Shown: positions 1-11,679 of the stretch, piece after piece
Layout: every line of letters starts with the position of its first letter
Numbering within the stretch: position 1 is the stretch's first letter
Origin: Actinomycetales bacterium
GTDB lineage: Bacteria; Actinomycetota; Actinomycetes; Actinomycetales; Microbacteriaceae
Direction of reading: 5' to 3'
Assembly (NCBI GenBank): GCA_017308515.1
Contig: JAFKEN010000006.1
Location: 168,479 to 232,478 of the forward strand
DNA: 64,000 nt
Notes under the pieces: model-generated
Database searches by the model: none
What the model was told of the DNA's origin: nothing
Seen by the model: only the letters and a program-made list of their open reading frames with translations
Program-made: the position numbers and the translations under genes

Positions 1-96
1 GGCCGCAACCCCGCGACCGGCGAGACCATCCAGATCGCCGCGAGCAAGGGCGTGAAGGTCTCGGCGGGCAGCAAGCTCAAGGCCGCCGCGAAGTAG
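1..96 (+). CDS. HU-family DNA-binding protein, C-terminal fragment
   Basis: The frame is open from base 1 and ends at TAG (94-96), giving the last 31 residues. They contain the arm-to-tail segment of the HU fold (GRNPATGETIQIAASKGVKV) followed by a short Lys/Ala end. HU is a small nucleoid protein that bends DNA. The start lies outside the window, so length and any long basic tail cannot be judged, although the visible tail is short. A hairpin follows 10 bases after the stop. Confidence 0.85.
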   Translation, partial: GRNPATGETIQIAASKGVKVSAGSKLKAAAK

Positions 97-106
97 CGAA
101 CGCCTC

Positions 107-141
107 CGGAGGGCGTCGACCGTGACGGTCGGCGCCCTCCG
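107..141 (+). terminator. Hairpin terminator after the HU gene
   Basis: A 9-bp outer stem (CGGAGGGCG with CGCCCTCCG) encloses an inner CGACCG/CGGTCG stem. There is no U-run, as is common in high-GC actinomycetes. It separates the HU gene from the leaderless gene starting at 164. Confidence 0.6.
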
Positions 142-151
142 CGCGTCCGCC

Positions 152-157
152 TACCAT
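152..157 (+). promoter_or_regulatory. -10 box TACCAT of a leaderless gene
   Basis: TACCAT is followed by exactly six bases and then GTG at 164. This TAnnnT-N6-start arrangement recurs in front of many genes in the window and predicts transcription starting at the first base of the start codon. Confidence 0.55.
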
Positions 158-163
158 CGGAGG

Positions 164-2149
164 GTGACGCGCGTTCGAGTGGTGCTGGGCCCCGCCCTCA
201 TCCTCGCCGTCGGCCTGATCGCGGTGCTGATCGGCCTCACCGTCTCCGGGGGGGCCGCCGCGCCGATCGCCCTCGACCCCGGCCCCGTCGTGCGCTGGGG
301 TCTCCCGATCGTGCGGATGCTCGCCGACCTCGCCGCCGGGGTCACCCTCGGCACCCTGCTGCTGGCCGTCGTCGCCCTCAGCCCGCGCGAGCCCGAGTTC
401 GGCCGCGCCCTCGACCTGGTCGCCGCCGCGGCGGCGGTGTGGACCGTGGTCGCCGCGACCTCGGGGCTGCTGGCCTTCTCGAGCGTCACCGCCCTCGCCC
501 CCTCGCTCGAGCCGGAGTACGGCGACGCGCTGGGGGCCTTCCTCACCGGCTCCGACCTGGGGCGCGCGTGGCTCACGACGACCCTGCTCGCGGCGCTCGT
601 GACGGTCATCGCCTTCGCGGTGCGGAACGTGACCGCGCTGGGGCTCACGGTCGTCGGCATCGCGCTCGGGCTCATCCCGCTCGCCGAGCAGGGTCACGCG
701 GGCGGCACGGCCGACCACAACATCGCGATCACCGCGATGTGGCTGCACCTGCTGTTCGCGGGCATCTGGGTCGGCGGCCTCGTCGCGCTCGCGGTGCTGC
801 GGCCGACGCTGCCGCCGGGCCGTCTCGCCGCGGTGCTGCCGCGCTACTCCTCGCTCGCGCTCGTGAGCTTCGTCGTGGTCGCGGTCTCGGGCTTCGCCTC
901 CGCGGTGATCCGGGTGACGAACCTCGAGCAGCTCGGCAGCGGCTACGGCGTGCTCGTCGTGGTGAAGGTGCTCGCGCTGCTCGGCCTCGGGGTCTTCGGC
1001 GCGATCCAGCGCCGCGCGCTCATTGGGCGCCTCGTCGACGGCGGGCGGGCCGCGCTGTTCGCGGCGCTCGTCGCGGGGGAGATCGCGGTCATGGGCATCG
1101 CCTCGGGCGTCGCCGCCGCGCTCGGGGTCTCGGCGCCGCCGGAGCCGCAGGTGCCGGCGACCGCGCTGCCGGATCCGACGCCCGCCGAGCTGCTGACCGG
1201 CGCCCCCCTGCCGCCCGAGCTGACCCCGTCGGCCTGGGTCACGCAGTGGGAGGTCGACCTGCTCTGGCTGCTCGTCGTGGCCTTCGGCACGGCGTTCTAC
1301 CTGCTGGGGGTGTGGCGGCTGCACCGCCGCGGCGACCGCTGGCCGGTGTACCGCACGCTCCTGTGGGTGGCGGGCATGGCGCTGCTGCTGTGGAGCACCA
1401 ACGGCGTGCTCGCGGCGTACCAGGAGTACCTGTTCAGCATGCACATGCTCGAGCACATGCTGCTGACGATGGCGGTGCCGGTGCTGCTCGTGCCGGCCGC
1501 GCCCGTCACGCTCGCGCTGCGGGCGATCCGACGCCGGGAGGACGGCAGCCGCGGGCCGCGCGAGTGGATCCTCGTGCTCACCCACTCCCGCCTGGCGCGC
1601 GTGCTCACCAACCCGATCGTCGCGGCCGCGTTGTTCGCGCTGTCGCTGTGGGCGTTCTACTACTCGCCGCTGCTGCGCTGGGCGATGGCCGACCACGTCG
1701 GGCACGAGTGGATGGTCCTCCACTTCCTCATCACCGGCTACCTGTTCGCGCAGGTGCTCGTCGGCACCGATCCGGTCGGCAACCGGCCGTCGTACCCGCT
1801 GCGGCTGATCCTGCTGCTGGCGACGATGGGCTTCCACGCCTTCTTCGGCATCGCCATCATGTCGAGCGACGCGCTCTTCGCGGCCGACTGGTACGGCGCC
1901 ATGGGGCGCACCTGGGGCCTGCCGCCGCTCGAAGACCAGCGCTGGGGCGGGGGGATCGCGTGGAGCGTCGGCGAGATCCCGACCGTCGCGCTCGCGATCG
2001 CCGTCGTCATCATGTGGAGCCGCAGCGACGACCGCGAGGCGAAGCGCCGCGACCGCGCCGCCGATCGGGACGGCGACGCCGAGCTCGAGGCGTACAACGC
2101 GATGCTCGCCGCCCGCGCGACGGCCGACGCGCGCGCCGGGCGGGAGTAG
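164..2149 (+). CDS. CopD-CtaG fusion membrane protein (copper / cytochrome oxidase assembly)
   Basis: This 661-residue polytopic protein joins two families. The first half (about residues 1-340) resembles the CopD/YcnJ copper-import domain. The second half (about 365-625) is a caa3-type CtaG domain with the His-rich helix MHMLEHMLL near residue 426. Such fusions are common in actinomycetes and are linked to copper delivery for cytochrome c oxidase assembly; that role is inferred from the family. The GTG at 164 is chosen because a TACCAT box lies six bases upstream; an in-frame GTG at 122 would fall inside the terminator hairpin. It ends with a charged cytoplasmic tail. Confidence 0.85.
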   Translation: MTRVRVVLGPALILAVGLIAVLIGLTVSGGAAAPIALDPGPVVRWGLPIVRMLADLAAGVTLGTLLLAVVALSPREPEFGRALDLVAAAAAVWTVVAATSGLLAFSSVTALAPSLEPEYGDALGAFLTGSDLGRAWLTTTLLAALVTVIAFAVRNVTALGLTVVGIALGLIPLAEQGHAGGTADHNIAITAMWLHLLFAGIWVGGLVALAVLRPTLPPGRLAAVLPRYSSLALVSFVVVAVSGFASAVIRVTNLEQLGSGYGVLVVVKVLALLGLGVFGAIQRRALIGRLVDGGRAALFAALVAGEIAVMGIASGVAAALGVSAPPEPQVPATALPDPTPAELLTGAPLPPELTPSAWVTQWEVDLLWLLVVAFGTAFYLLGVWRLHRRGDRWPVYRTLLWVAGMALLLWSTNGVLAAYQEYLFSMHMLEHMLLTMAVPVLLVPAAPVTLALRAIRRREDGSRGPREWILVLTHSRLARVLTNPIVAAALFALSLWAFYYSPLLRWAMADHVGHEWMVLHFLITGYLFAQVLVGTDPVGNRPSYPLRLILLLATMGFHAFFGIAIMSSDALFAADWYGAMGRTWGLPPLEDQRWGGGIAWSVGEIPTVALAIAVVIMWSRSDDREAKRRDRAADRDGDAELEAYNAMLAARATADARAGRE

Positions 2150-2155
2150 GGCGCC

Positions 2156-2737
2156 TCAGCGCTCGAGCCGGTCGAGCAGCTCGAGGCCGCGCCGACCCCA
2201 CGCGATCTCGCCGCGGGCGCGCTCGACGAGGCCCTCGTAGGCGAAGTGCTTGAAGGCGATCGTGCGTTCGCGCTCGGCTTCGGGGGTGACGGCGAGGCGG
2301 CGGATCAGCATCGCGTTCGACACCGTCTCGATGCGCACGAGCTCGTCCTCCCACTGCTGCAGTTCGCCCTCCCACTCGGCGATGTGGCGTTCGAAGAAGC
2401 GCCGCGCCGACTCCGGGGTCGTCGCCTCGAGGTAGGCGGCGCGCAGGTGGGCGGGGTCGCGCACGCGCTGGTAGTCGAGCGGCGCCTCCATCCAGTCGAG
2501 GAAGTCCCGCTCGCCCGCGGGGGTCACGTGGTAGACCCGGCGGATGCCCCGCTCGCCGCGGGTCTGCTCCTCCGCCTCGATGAGGCCCTCCTGCACCATC
2601 TTGCGCAGCTCGGGGTAGATCTGGGAGTCGGGGGCGTGCCAGACGTGCCCGACCGACTGGGCGAACTGCTTCTGCAGGTCGTAGCCCGAGAGCGGCCCGA
2701 CGCGCAGCAGCGCGAGAAGTGCGTAGCGCAGGCTCAT
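2156..2737 (-). CDS. PadR-family transcriptional regulator (VanR-like candidate)
   Basis: This 193-residue protein has the PadR winged-helix domain at the N-terminus (ALLALLRVGPLSGYDLQK, then a long recognition region ending near YHVTPAGE) and the C-terminal coiled-coil dimerisation domain of PadR subfamily 2 (Vir_act_alpha_C). An SD GGAGG lies six bases before the ATG. It sits downstream of ligM on the same strand but behind a strong terminator, with its own -10 (TAACGT, 2769-2774), so it is a separate unit. In Corynebacterium a PadR protein, VanR, represses vanillate demethylation genes. A matching palindrome lies in the metF promoter, so this protein is the likely local repressor (inference). 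Confidence 0.85.
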   Translation of the reverse strand: MSLRYALLALLRVGPLSGYDLQKQFAQSVGHVWHAPDSQIYPELRKMVQEGLIEAEEQTRGERGIRRVYHVTPAGERDFLDWMEAPLDYQRVRDPAHLRAAYLEATTPESARRFFERHIAEWEGELQQWEDELVRIETVSNAMLIRRLAVTPEAERERTIAFKHFAYEGLVERARGEIAWGRRGLELLDRLER

Positions 2738-2768
2738 CGCGGCTCCTCCCGTTCCGGCCCGAGGGCCC

Positions 2769-2774
2769 ACGTTA
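2769..2774 (-). promoter_or_regulatory. -10 box for padR
   Basis: On the minus strand TAACGT lies 31 bases upstream of the padR ATG, downstream of the ligM terminator. No convincing -35 was found. Confidence 0.35.
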
Positions 2775-2817
2775 GCGGCGCCCCGCCACGGGCGACGACG
2801 CGCCGCGGGCGACGACG

Positions 2818-2856
2818 CGACAGCGGGGTCCGAGCGGCGCCCGGACCCCGCTGTCG
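2818..2856 (-). terminator. Strong terminator after ligM
   Basis: A perfect 15-bp stem (arms 2818-2832 and 2842-2856, starting CGACAGCGGGG) with a 9-base loop lies 9 bases beyond the ligM stop. It ends the metF-purU-ligM operon and isolates padR. Confidence 0.75.
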
Positions 2857-2865
2857 GCGAGACGG

Positions 2866-6043
<3,178 letters not shown>

Positions 6044-6081
6044 AGCGGTCCTTCCGGGTGCGCGACGGTGCGTCCCGCGCG

Positions 6082-6110
6082 ACGATACCTATCGACATAG
6101 GCAAATGCAA
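6082..6110 (-). promoter_or_regulatory. metF-purU-ligM promoter
   Basis: On the minus strand, TTGCAT (6105-6110) and TATCGT (6082-6087) are separated by 17 bases, placing the start about 32 bases before the metF ATG. The spacer is filled by an inverted repeat. Confidence 0.55.
6088..6101. promoter_or_regulatory. Operator CCTAT-N4-ATAGG in the metF promoter spacer
   Basis: A perfect inverted repeat, CCTAT CGAC ATAGG, with one further symmetric T/A pair outside it, lies between the -35 and -10 boxes. Corynebacterium VanR, a PadR protein of vanillate catabolism, is recalled to bind an inverted repeat with a 4-base spacer and CTAA/TTAG cores, so the PadR at 2156-2737 is the obvious candidate. 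Confidence 0.55.
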
Positions 6111-6112
6111 GA

Positions 6113-6128
6113 GCGCCGCGATCGGCGC
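6113..6128 (-). terminator. Hairpin after the second purU
   Basis: GCGCCG-CGAT-CGGCGC forms a 6-bp stem five bases past the purU copy 2 stop, just upstream of the metF promoter. Confidence 0.45.
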
Positions 6129-6132
6129 CGGG

Positions 6133-7005
<873 letters not shown>

Positions 7006-7011
7006 CCGCCG

Positions 7012-7017
7012 AGGCTA
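7012..7017 (-). promoter_or_regulatory. -10 box TAGCCT of purU copy 2
   Basis: TAGCCT on the minus strand sits six bases before the GTG start, which is the leaderless pattern used throughout this window. Confidence 0.5.
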
Positions 7018-7099
7018 CCGGGCGGGGTGCGTGCGCCTCGTCGCCCGCCCCTCGGGAACGCCGACGTGGGAGCGCGTCCACTCTTCATTCCGCGATTCG

Positions 7100-7113
7100 G
7101 TGACGCGCGTCAC
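7100..7113. promoter_or_regulatory. Palindrome GTGACGCGCGTCAC upstream of the ABC importer
   Basis: This is a perfect 14-bp palindrome ending 7 bases before the -35 hexamer of the downstream importer operon. The position suits an activator or repressor site. The binding protein is unknown; the PaaX-like regulator at the end of the operon is one candidate. Confidence 0.5.
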
Positions 7114-7120
7114 GAAAAGC

Positions 7121-7150
7121 TTGACAGCCGACCTGAGCAGGCCCCACCAT
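7121..7150 (+). promoter_or_regulatory. Promoter of the SsuA-type ABC importer
   Basis: A consensus TTGACA (7121-7126) is followed 18 bases later by CACCAT (7145-7150). The leader would be about 87 bases long and contains GC-rich inverted repeats. Confidence 0.5.
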
Positions 7151-7243
7151 CGGAGCGTCAGCACGACGACGTGACGGCACCCTCTCGGGGATGCGAGCGA
7201 CGCCGTGCCGCGCCCATCCGCTCCGAGACACTGAGAGGCTCCG

Positions 7244-8227
7244 ATGAAGAAGGCACTCGCTCCACTCGCGATCGCCGCGGCCGCCGCGCTGGCGCTCGCC
7301 GGCTGCGTCGACACCGCGGCACCCACCCCCGACGAGACGACGGGAGGCGGTGGCGAGATGCGCACCATCCGCGTGGCCGCGCTCCCCATCGCCGAGACCG
7401 GCGCCCTGTGGGGCGCCATGGACGCCGGCATCTTCGCCGACCACAACCTCGAGGTCGAGGTCGTGCCGGCGCAGGGCGGCGCGCTCGCGATCCCCGCGCT
7501 GCTGAGCGGCGACATCGACTTCGCGATCGGCCAGCCCTTCGGTCCCTTCCGGGCCTCGCAGCAGGGTCTCGGCGTCGTGATCGTCGGCAACTACGCCAAT
7601 GCCCTCCCGGCGAGCGCCGGCAAGGACGTCAACGCCGTCGTCTCGCTCGGCGACTCGGGGATCACCGGCCCCGCCGACCTCGCCGGCAAGCGGGTCTCGG
7701 TCAACAGCCTCGGCGCCGCGGGCGACGTGACGATCATGGAGGCCGTCGAGGACGCCGGCGGCGACCCGAGCACGATCGAGTTCGTCGAGGTGGCCTTCCC
7801 CGACGCCCAGGCGCAGCTCGAGGCGGGCAACATCGACGCCGCCTGGGTTCCCGACCCGTTCATGTCGCAGATCGCGGGAGCCGGCGGCAACATCGTCGTC
7901 TACCCCTACCAGGCGACCATCCCCGGTCTGTCGCTGCTGACCAGCATCACGACCCAGGACCTCATCGACAGCGACCCGCAGCTCGTCTCCGACTACCGCG
8001 CCGCGATGGCGGAGGCCCTCGACTGGGCCGCCGGCCACGAGGCCGAGGTGCGCGCCGCGATCGTGAAGAACATGGGGATCCCCGAGGCCGCGGCCGCCGG
8101 GATCACGCTCCCCGTGTTCACCGCCGAGATCAACCAGGGCGACCTGGAGAAGCTCGCCGATCTCGCCGTCGGCTACGGTGTGCTCGACTCGGCGCCGGAC
8201 TTCGCGACGCTGATCCAGACGAAGTGA
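7244..8227 (+). CDS. ABC importer substrate-binding lipoprotein (SsuA/TauA/THI5-like)
   Basis: This 327-residue protein has a lipoprotein signal (cleavage before Cys in LALAGCVDT) and a type-2 periplasmic-binding fold of the NMT1/SsuA/TauA group, with the typical LSGDIDFAIGQPFG and GKRVSVNSLGAAGDV segments. A GAGAGG SD lies five bases before the ATG. It is followed by two permeases and an ATPase. Family members bind sulfonates, nitrate, pyrimidine vitamin precursors or aromatic acids. The substrate cannot be read from sequence, but the nearby aryl-demethylation genes and PaaX regulator make an aromatic or organic acid reasonable. Confidence 0.85.
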   Translation: MKKALAPLAIAAAAALALAGCVDTAAPTPDETTGGGGEMRTIRVAALPIAETGALWGAMDAGIFADHNLEVEVVPAQGGALAIPALLSGDIDFAIGQPFGPFRASQQGLGVVIVGNYANALPASAGKDVNAVVSLGDSGITGPADLAGKRVSVNSLGAAGDVTIMEAVEDAGGDPSTIEFVEVAFPDAQAQLEAGNIDAAWVPDPFMSQIAGAGGNIVVYPYQATIPGLSLLTSITTQDLIDSDPQLVSDYRAAMAEALDWAAGHEAEVRAAIVKNMGIPEAAAAGITLPVFTAEINQGDLEKLADLAVGYGVLDSAPDFATLIQTK

Positions 8228-8337
8228 CCCCGCGGGGGCGGGCCCCGGTGCCCGCCCCCGCCCCGCCCCGCCCCGCGAGGGTGCCGTGGCCGCGCGACGT
8301 GGCCACGGCATCCCCTCCCGTCCCCCGAGAGGCCCCC

Positions 8338-9129
8338 GTGTCCGTCTCCGTCCGCCGCGCCCTGCGCAAGGTCGCGCTCGGTGCGCTCGGCGTGCTCGGC
8401 TTCCTGCTCACCTGGCAGCTGGTGCCGACGCTCGGGCTGATCGACCCGCGGTTCCTGCCGACCGCGACCGACACCCTCGCCCGGCTGGGTCTCGAGTTCC
8501 GCGACCTCGAGTTCTGGCGCAACGTCGGCCGCACCCTCACCGCGTGGAGCCTCGGCCTCGTCATCGCCGTCGCCCTCGCGCTGGTGCTGGGCACGATCAT
8601 CGGCCTCGTGCCCTTCCTGCGCCGCGCGACGCACTCGACGGTCGAGTTCCTGCGGCCGATCCCGTCGGTCGCGCTCATCCCGCTCGCGATCCTCGTCTAC
8701 GGGATCCAGCTGCCGGCGGCGCTCGTCATCATCGTCTTCGCGAGCTTCTGGCAGGTGTTCGTGCAGGTGCTCTACGGCGTCGCCGACGTCGACGCGGTCG
8801 CGCGCGACACCGCGCGCAGCTTCGGGCTGTCGCGCGGCTCGCGCCTCGTGAACCTCATCCTGCCGACCGCGCTCCCCTACCTGATGACCGGCATCCGGCT
8901 CGCGGCCGCGGTCGCCCTCATCCTCGCCGTCACGGCCGAGATGACGATCGGCGTGCCCGGGCTCGGGCAGCTCATCATCCTCGCGCGCGGCGCCGGCGAC
9001 ACCGTCACGGTCTACGCGATCGTCGTCGTGACCGGCCTGCTCGGGCTCATCATCAATCTCGTCTTCCGGGCCGTCGAGCGGCGCTCGCTCTCCTGGCACC
9101 AGTCGGTGCGCGGCGAGGAGGTGCTGTGA
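8338..9129 (+). CDS. ABC importer permease 1
   Basis: This 263-residue SsuC/TauC-type permease has about six transmembrane helices and the BPD_transp_1 cytoplasmic loop that docks the ATPase (ARDTARSFGLSRGSRLVNLILPTALPYL). The GTG start follows a GAGAGG SD at 5-base spacing. A 110-base gap separates it from the binding protein. It overlaps the next permease by one base (TGATG). It probably pairs with permease 2 as a heterodimer. Confidence 0.85.
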   Translation: MSVSVRRALRKVALGALGVLGFLLTWQLVPTLGLIDPRFLPTATDTLARLGLEFRDLEFWRNVGRTLTAWSLGLVIAVALALVLGTIIGLVPFLRRATHSTVEFLRPIPSVALIPLAILVYGIQLPAALVIIVFASFWQVFVQVLYGVADVDAVARDTARSFGLSRGSRLVNLILPTALPYLMTGIRLAAAVALILAVTAEMTIGVPGLGQLIILARGAGDTVTVYAIVVVTGLLGLIINLVFRAVERRSLSWHQSVRGEEVL

Positions 9130-9956
9130 TGTCCGCCGAAGCCCCCGCCGCCTCCTCGCCGGGCGGCCGTGCCGCGCGCCTCGCCCGCCGTGCGGGATCG
9201 AGCCTCGGCTACGCGCTCGGGCTGCCCTTCCTGCTGCTGCTCGCCTGGGGGATCTGGTCGTCGCTGTCGCCGCAGATCTTCTTCCCCGATCCGCTGACGA
9301 TCCTGCGCGCCTTCGTCGACACCTGGATCGGCCCGAGCTTCGTCGTCGACGTGCTGCCGAGCCTCGCGCGGCTCGCGATCGCGATCGTCGTCTCGATCGT
9401 GATCGGGATCGCCGCGGGTGCCCTCATCGGCTCGATCCGCTGGCTGCGCGAGCTGCTCGAGCCGACGCTCGAGTTCTTCCGCGCGATCCCGCCGCCGGTG
9501 CTCATCCCGGTCGCGATGCTGCTGTTGGGCATCACCGACGAGATGAAGCTCGTCGTCATCGTCGCCGGGGCGATCTGGCCGATCCTGCTCAACACGATCG
9601 AGGGGGTGCGGGCGACCGACGCGGTCGTGCTCGACACCGCGCGCTCGTTCCGGCTGTCGCGCGCCGAGCGCATCCGGTTCCTCGTCCTCCCGGCGGCGAG
9701 CCCGCGCATCATGGCGGGCGTGCGGCAGTCGCTGTCGATCGCGCTCATCCTGATGGTGATCTCGGAGATGTTCGCGTCGTCGTCGGGCCTGGGGTACCGG
9801 ATCGTGTACTTCCAGCGGAACTACCTGATCGCCGAGATGTGGAGCGGCATCCTGCTGCTCGGACTCGTCGGCGTGCTGCTCGCCGCCGCTTTCACCCTGG
9901 TCGAGAGACGGGTGCTGCGGTGGTATCACGGGATCACGGAGGTGGAACGTGGCTGA
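9129..9956 (+). CDS. ABC importer permease 2
   Basis: This 275-residue second SsuC/TauC-type permease has the EAA-like loop LDTARSFRLSRAERIRFLVLPAASPRI and multiple membrane helices. It is coupled to permease 1 by a TGATG overlap and overlaps the ATPase start by 8 bases. Two different permeases suggest a heterodimeric channel; many SsuABC systems have only one. Confidence 0.85.
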   Translation: MSAEAPAASSPGGRAARLARRAGSSLGYALGLPFLLLLAWGIWSSLSPQIFFPDPLTILRAFVDTWIGPSFVVDVLPSLARLAIAIVVSIVIGIAAGALIGSIRWLRELLEPTLEFFRAIPPPVLIPVAMLLLGITDEMKLVVIVAGAIWPILLNTIEGVRATDAVVLDTARSFRLSRAERIRFLVLPAASPRIMAGVRQSLSIALILMVISEMFASSSGLGYRIVYFQRNYLIAEMWSGILLLGLVGVLLAAAFTLVERRVLRWYHGITEVERG

Positions 9957-10752
9957 GACCCTGCTGCGGGTCGAGAACCTGGCCAAGACCTACCGGTCGT
10001 CGACCGGCACGGTGGAGGCGATCCGCGACATCAGCTTCTCGATGTCGGCGGGCGAGCTGGTGTGCATCGTCGGCCCCTCGGGGTGCGGCAAGACCACGCT
10101 GCTCAAGTGCATCGCCGGCCTGCTCGCGCCGACCGCGGGCACGGTCGAGCTCGAGGGCGTCGCCGTGACGAGCCCGCCGGCGAGCATGGCGGTCGTGTTC
10201 CAGGAGTACGGGCGCAGCCTCTTCCCCTGGCTCACGGTGCGCGGCAATGTCGAGCTGCCGCTGCGGCACAAGCGCCTCGCGCGCGAGGAGCGCACGCGTC
10301 TCGTCGACGACGCGCTCGCCGCGGTCGGCCTCGAGAACGCCGCCCGCAGCTACCCGTGGCAGCTCTCGGGCGGCATGCAGCAGCGCGTCGCGATCGCCCG
10401 CGCCGTGGCCTACCAGCCCGACGTGCTCATCATGGACGAGCCATTCGCGGCGGTCGACGCCCAGACCCGCGCCGATCTCGAGGATCTCGTGCGCCGCCTG
10501 CATTCCGAGCGCGGCATGTCGATCCTCTTCGTCACGCACGACATCGACGAGTCGGTGTACCTCGGCGAGCGCGTCATCGTCCTCTCCCGCTCGCCCACCT
10601 TCGTGCAGGAGGATCTCGCGATCGACCTCGCCGCCGAGCGCGACCAGATCGGCACCCGCGCGCTGCCGCGCTTCACCGAGCTGCGCACGCACGTGTACGA
10701 GCAGATCCAGCGCGCCAAGCGCGGCGAAGCGGTTCCCCCGGCGGTGCGGTAG
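9949..10752 (+). CDS. ABC importer ATPase (SsuB/TauB type)
   Basis: This 267-residue nucleotide-binding subunit has Walker A GPSGCGKTT (about residue 43), signature LSGGMQQR, Walker B VLIMDEPF and the switch His in FVTHD. The start is GTG with a GGAGG SD inside the end of permease 2. It energises uptake by the two permeases. Confidence 0.9.
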   Translation: MAETLLRVENLAKTYRSSTGTVEAIRDISFSMSAGELVCIVGPSGCGKTTLLKCIAGLLAPTAGTVELEGVAVTSPPASMAVVFQEYGRSLFPWLTVRGNVELPLRHKRLAREERTRLVDDALAAVGLENAARSYPWQLSGGMQQRVAIARAVAYQPDVLIMDEPFAAVDAQTRADLEDLVRRLHSERGMSILFVTHDIDESVYLGERVIVLSRSPTFVQEDLAIDLAAERDQIGTRALPRFTELRTHVYEQIQRAKRGEAVPPAVR

Positions 10753-10754
10753 TC

Positions 10755-11621
10755 GTGGCCCCGGGTCCGGCCGACGCCGCGATCGCGCGGCCGCGGGCCG
10801 CACGGCAGCTGCTGCTGGCCCTCCTCGGCGAGTACGTGGTCGGCCGCGACGCCCCGGTGCCCGCGGCCGCGATCATCGACGCGCTCGTCGGCGCCGGCGC
10901 GAGCGTGGCGGCGGTGCGGACCGCCCTCGACCGCGCGACCGACCACGGGCTCCTGCGTCGCCACCGTCTCGGCCGGGAGGTGCTCTTCGAGCTCACCGAG
11001 ACCGGAACCGGGGTGCTCGAGGAGGGCGCGAATCGCGTCCACCTCGACGCGCCGTTCGAGCCCGCCGGGGCGGGGTGGACGCTCGTGACCTTCAGCATGC
11101 CCGAGGGCCAGCGCCGGCTGCGGCATCAGCTGCGCGCCGCGCTCACCTGGGCGGGCTTCGCGCCGCTGCGCGACGGGCTCTGGCTCGCGCCGGGTGAGGT
11201 CGACGTGGACACCGCGCTCGGCGGGCTCGCCGAGGCGCTGCCGCCGGCCGCCATGGTGGCCTTCCGCGCGCGCGACCTGCCGGGCTTCGGCGTCGACGAG
11301 GCGGTGCGCGCCGCGTGGGACATCGACGGCATCCGCGCCGAGCACGTGCGCTTCGCCGAGGCCTGGGATCACCCCGGGGCCGCCGCCGGCGTCGGCGCCC
11401 TCAGCGCACGGGTGATGCTCGTCGCCGACTGGCTCGCCCTGCTGCGCGCCGACCCGCGGCTGCCGCGCTCCTACTTCGGCGCGGACTGGCCGGCGGAGCG
11501 CTCGCTGCGCGCCTACCGGGCGCGCCTGGCCGAGCTGGGCGAGCGCTCGGAGAAGGAGTTCGCGCGCCTGGCCGACCGCCCGCTCGGCGACGCCTCCTCG
11601 TCCACGCTCGTCGCGGTCTGA
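10755..11621 (+). CDS. PaaX-family transcriptional regulator
   Basis: This 288-residue protein has the PaaX layout: an N-terminal winged helix (ARQLLLALLGEYV to LLRRHRLGREVLFELTETG), a middle PaaX domain (WTLVTFSMPEGQRRLRHQLRAAL) and a C-terminal PaaX_C helical domain. PaaX proteins repress phenylacetate and related aromatic pathways in response to CoA thioesters. It starts at GTG two bases after the ATPase stop, so it is likely cotranscribed with the importer and may control it. No paa genes are in the window. Confidence 0.8.
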   Translation: MAPGPADAAIARPRAARQLLLALLGEYVVGRDAPVPAAAIIDALVGAGASVAAVRTALDRATDHGLLRRHRLGREVLFELTETGTGVLEEGANRVHLDAPFEPAGAGWTLVTFSMPEGQRRLRHQLRAALTWAGFAPLRDGLWLAPGEVDVDTALGGLAEALPPAAMVAFRARDLPGFGVDEAVRAAWDIDGIRAEHVRFAEAWDHPGAAAGVGALSARVMLVADWLALLRADPRLPRSYFGADWPAERSLRAYRARLAELGERSEKEFARLADRPLGDASSSTLVAV

Positions 11622-11667
11622 GTTCCCGGCGCGCGCTCGCACGGCCGTCGGGCGCCCGCCGGATCCG

Positions 11668-11673
11668 TACCCT
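11668..11673 (+). promoter_or_regulatory. -10 box TACCCT, leaderless helicase gene
   Basis: TACCCT is six bases upstream of the GTG start at 11680. Confidence 0.5.
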
Positions 11674-11679
11674 GGAGCG

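Noticed and set aside
77-1837. 586-residue Arg/Gln/His-rich open frame on the minus strand
   Set aside because: It is antisense to the CopD-CtaG gene, has extreme composition and no supporting start signals.
7151-7243. Possible TPP riboswitch before the SsuA/THI5-type importer
   Set aside because: CTGAGA occurs, but only next to the start codon. The second conserved half (around CCUGAUCUGG and AUACC) is absent, so the TPP fold cannot form.
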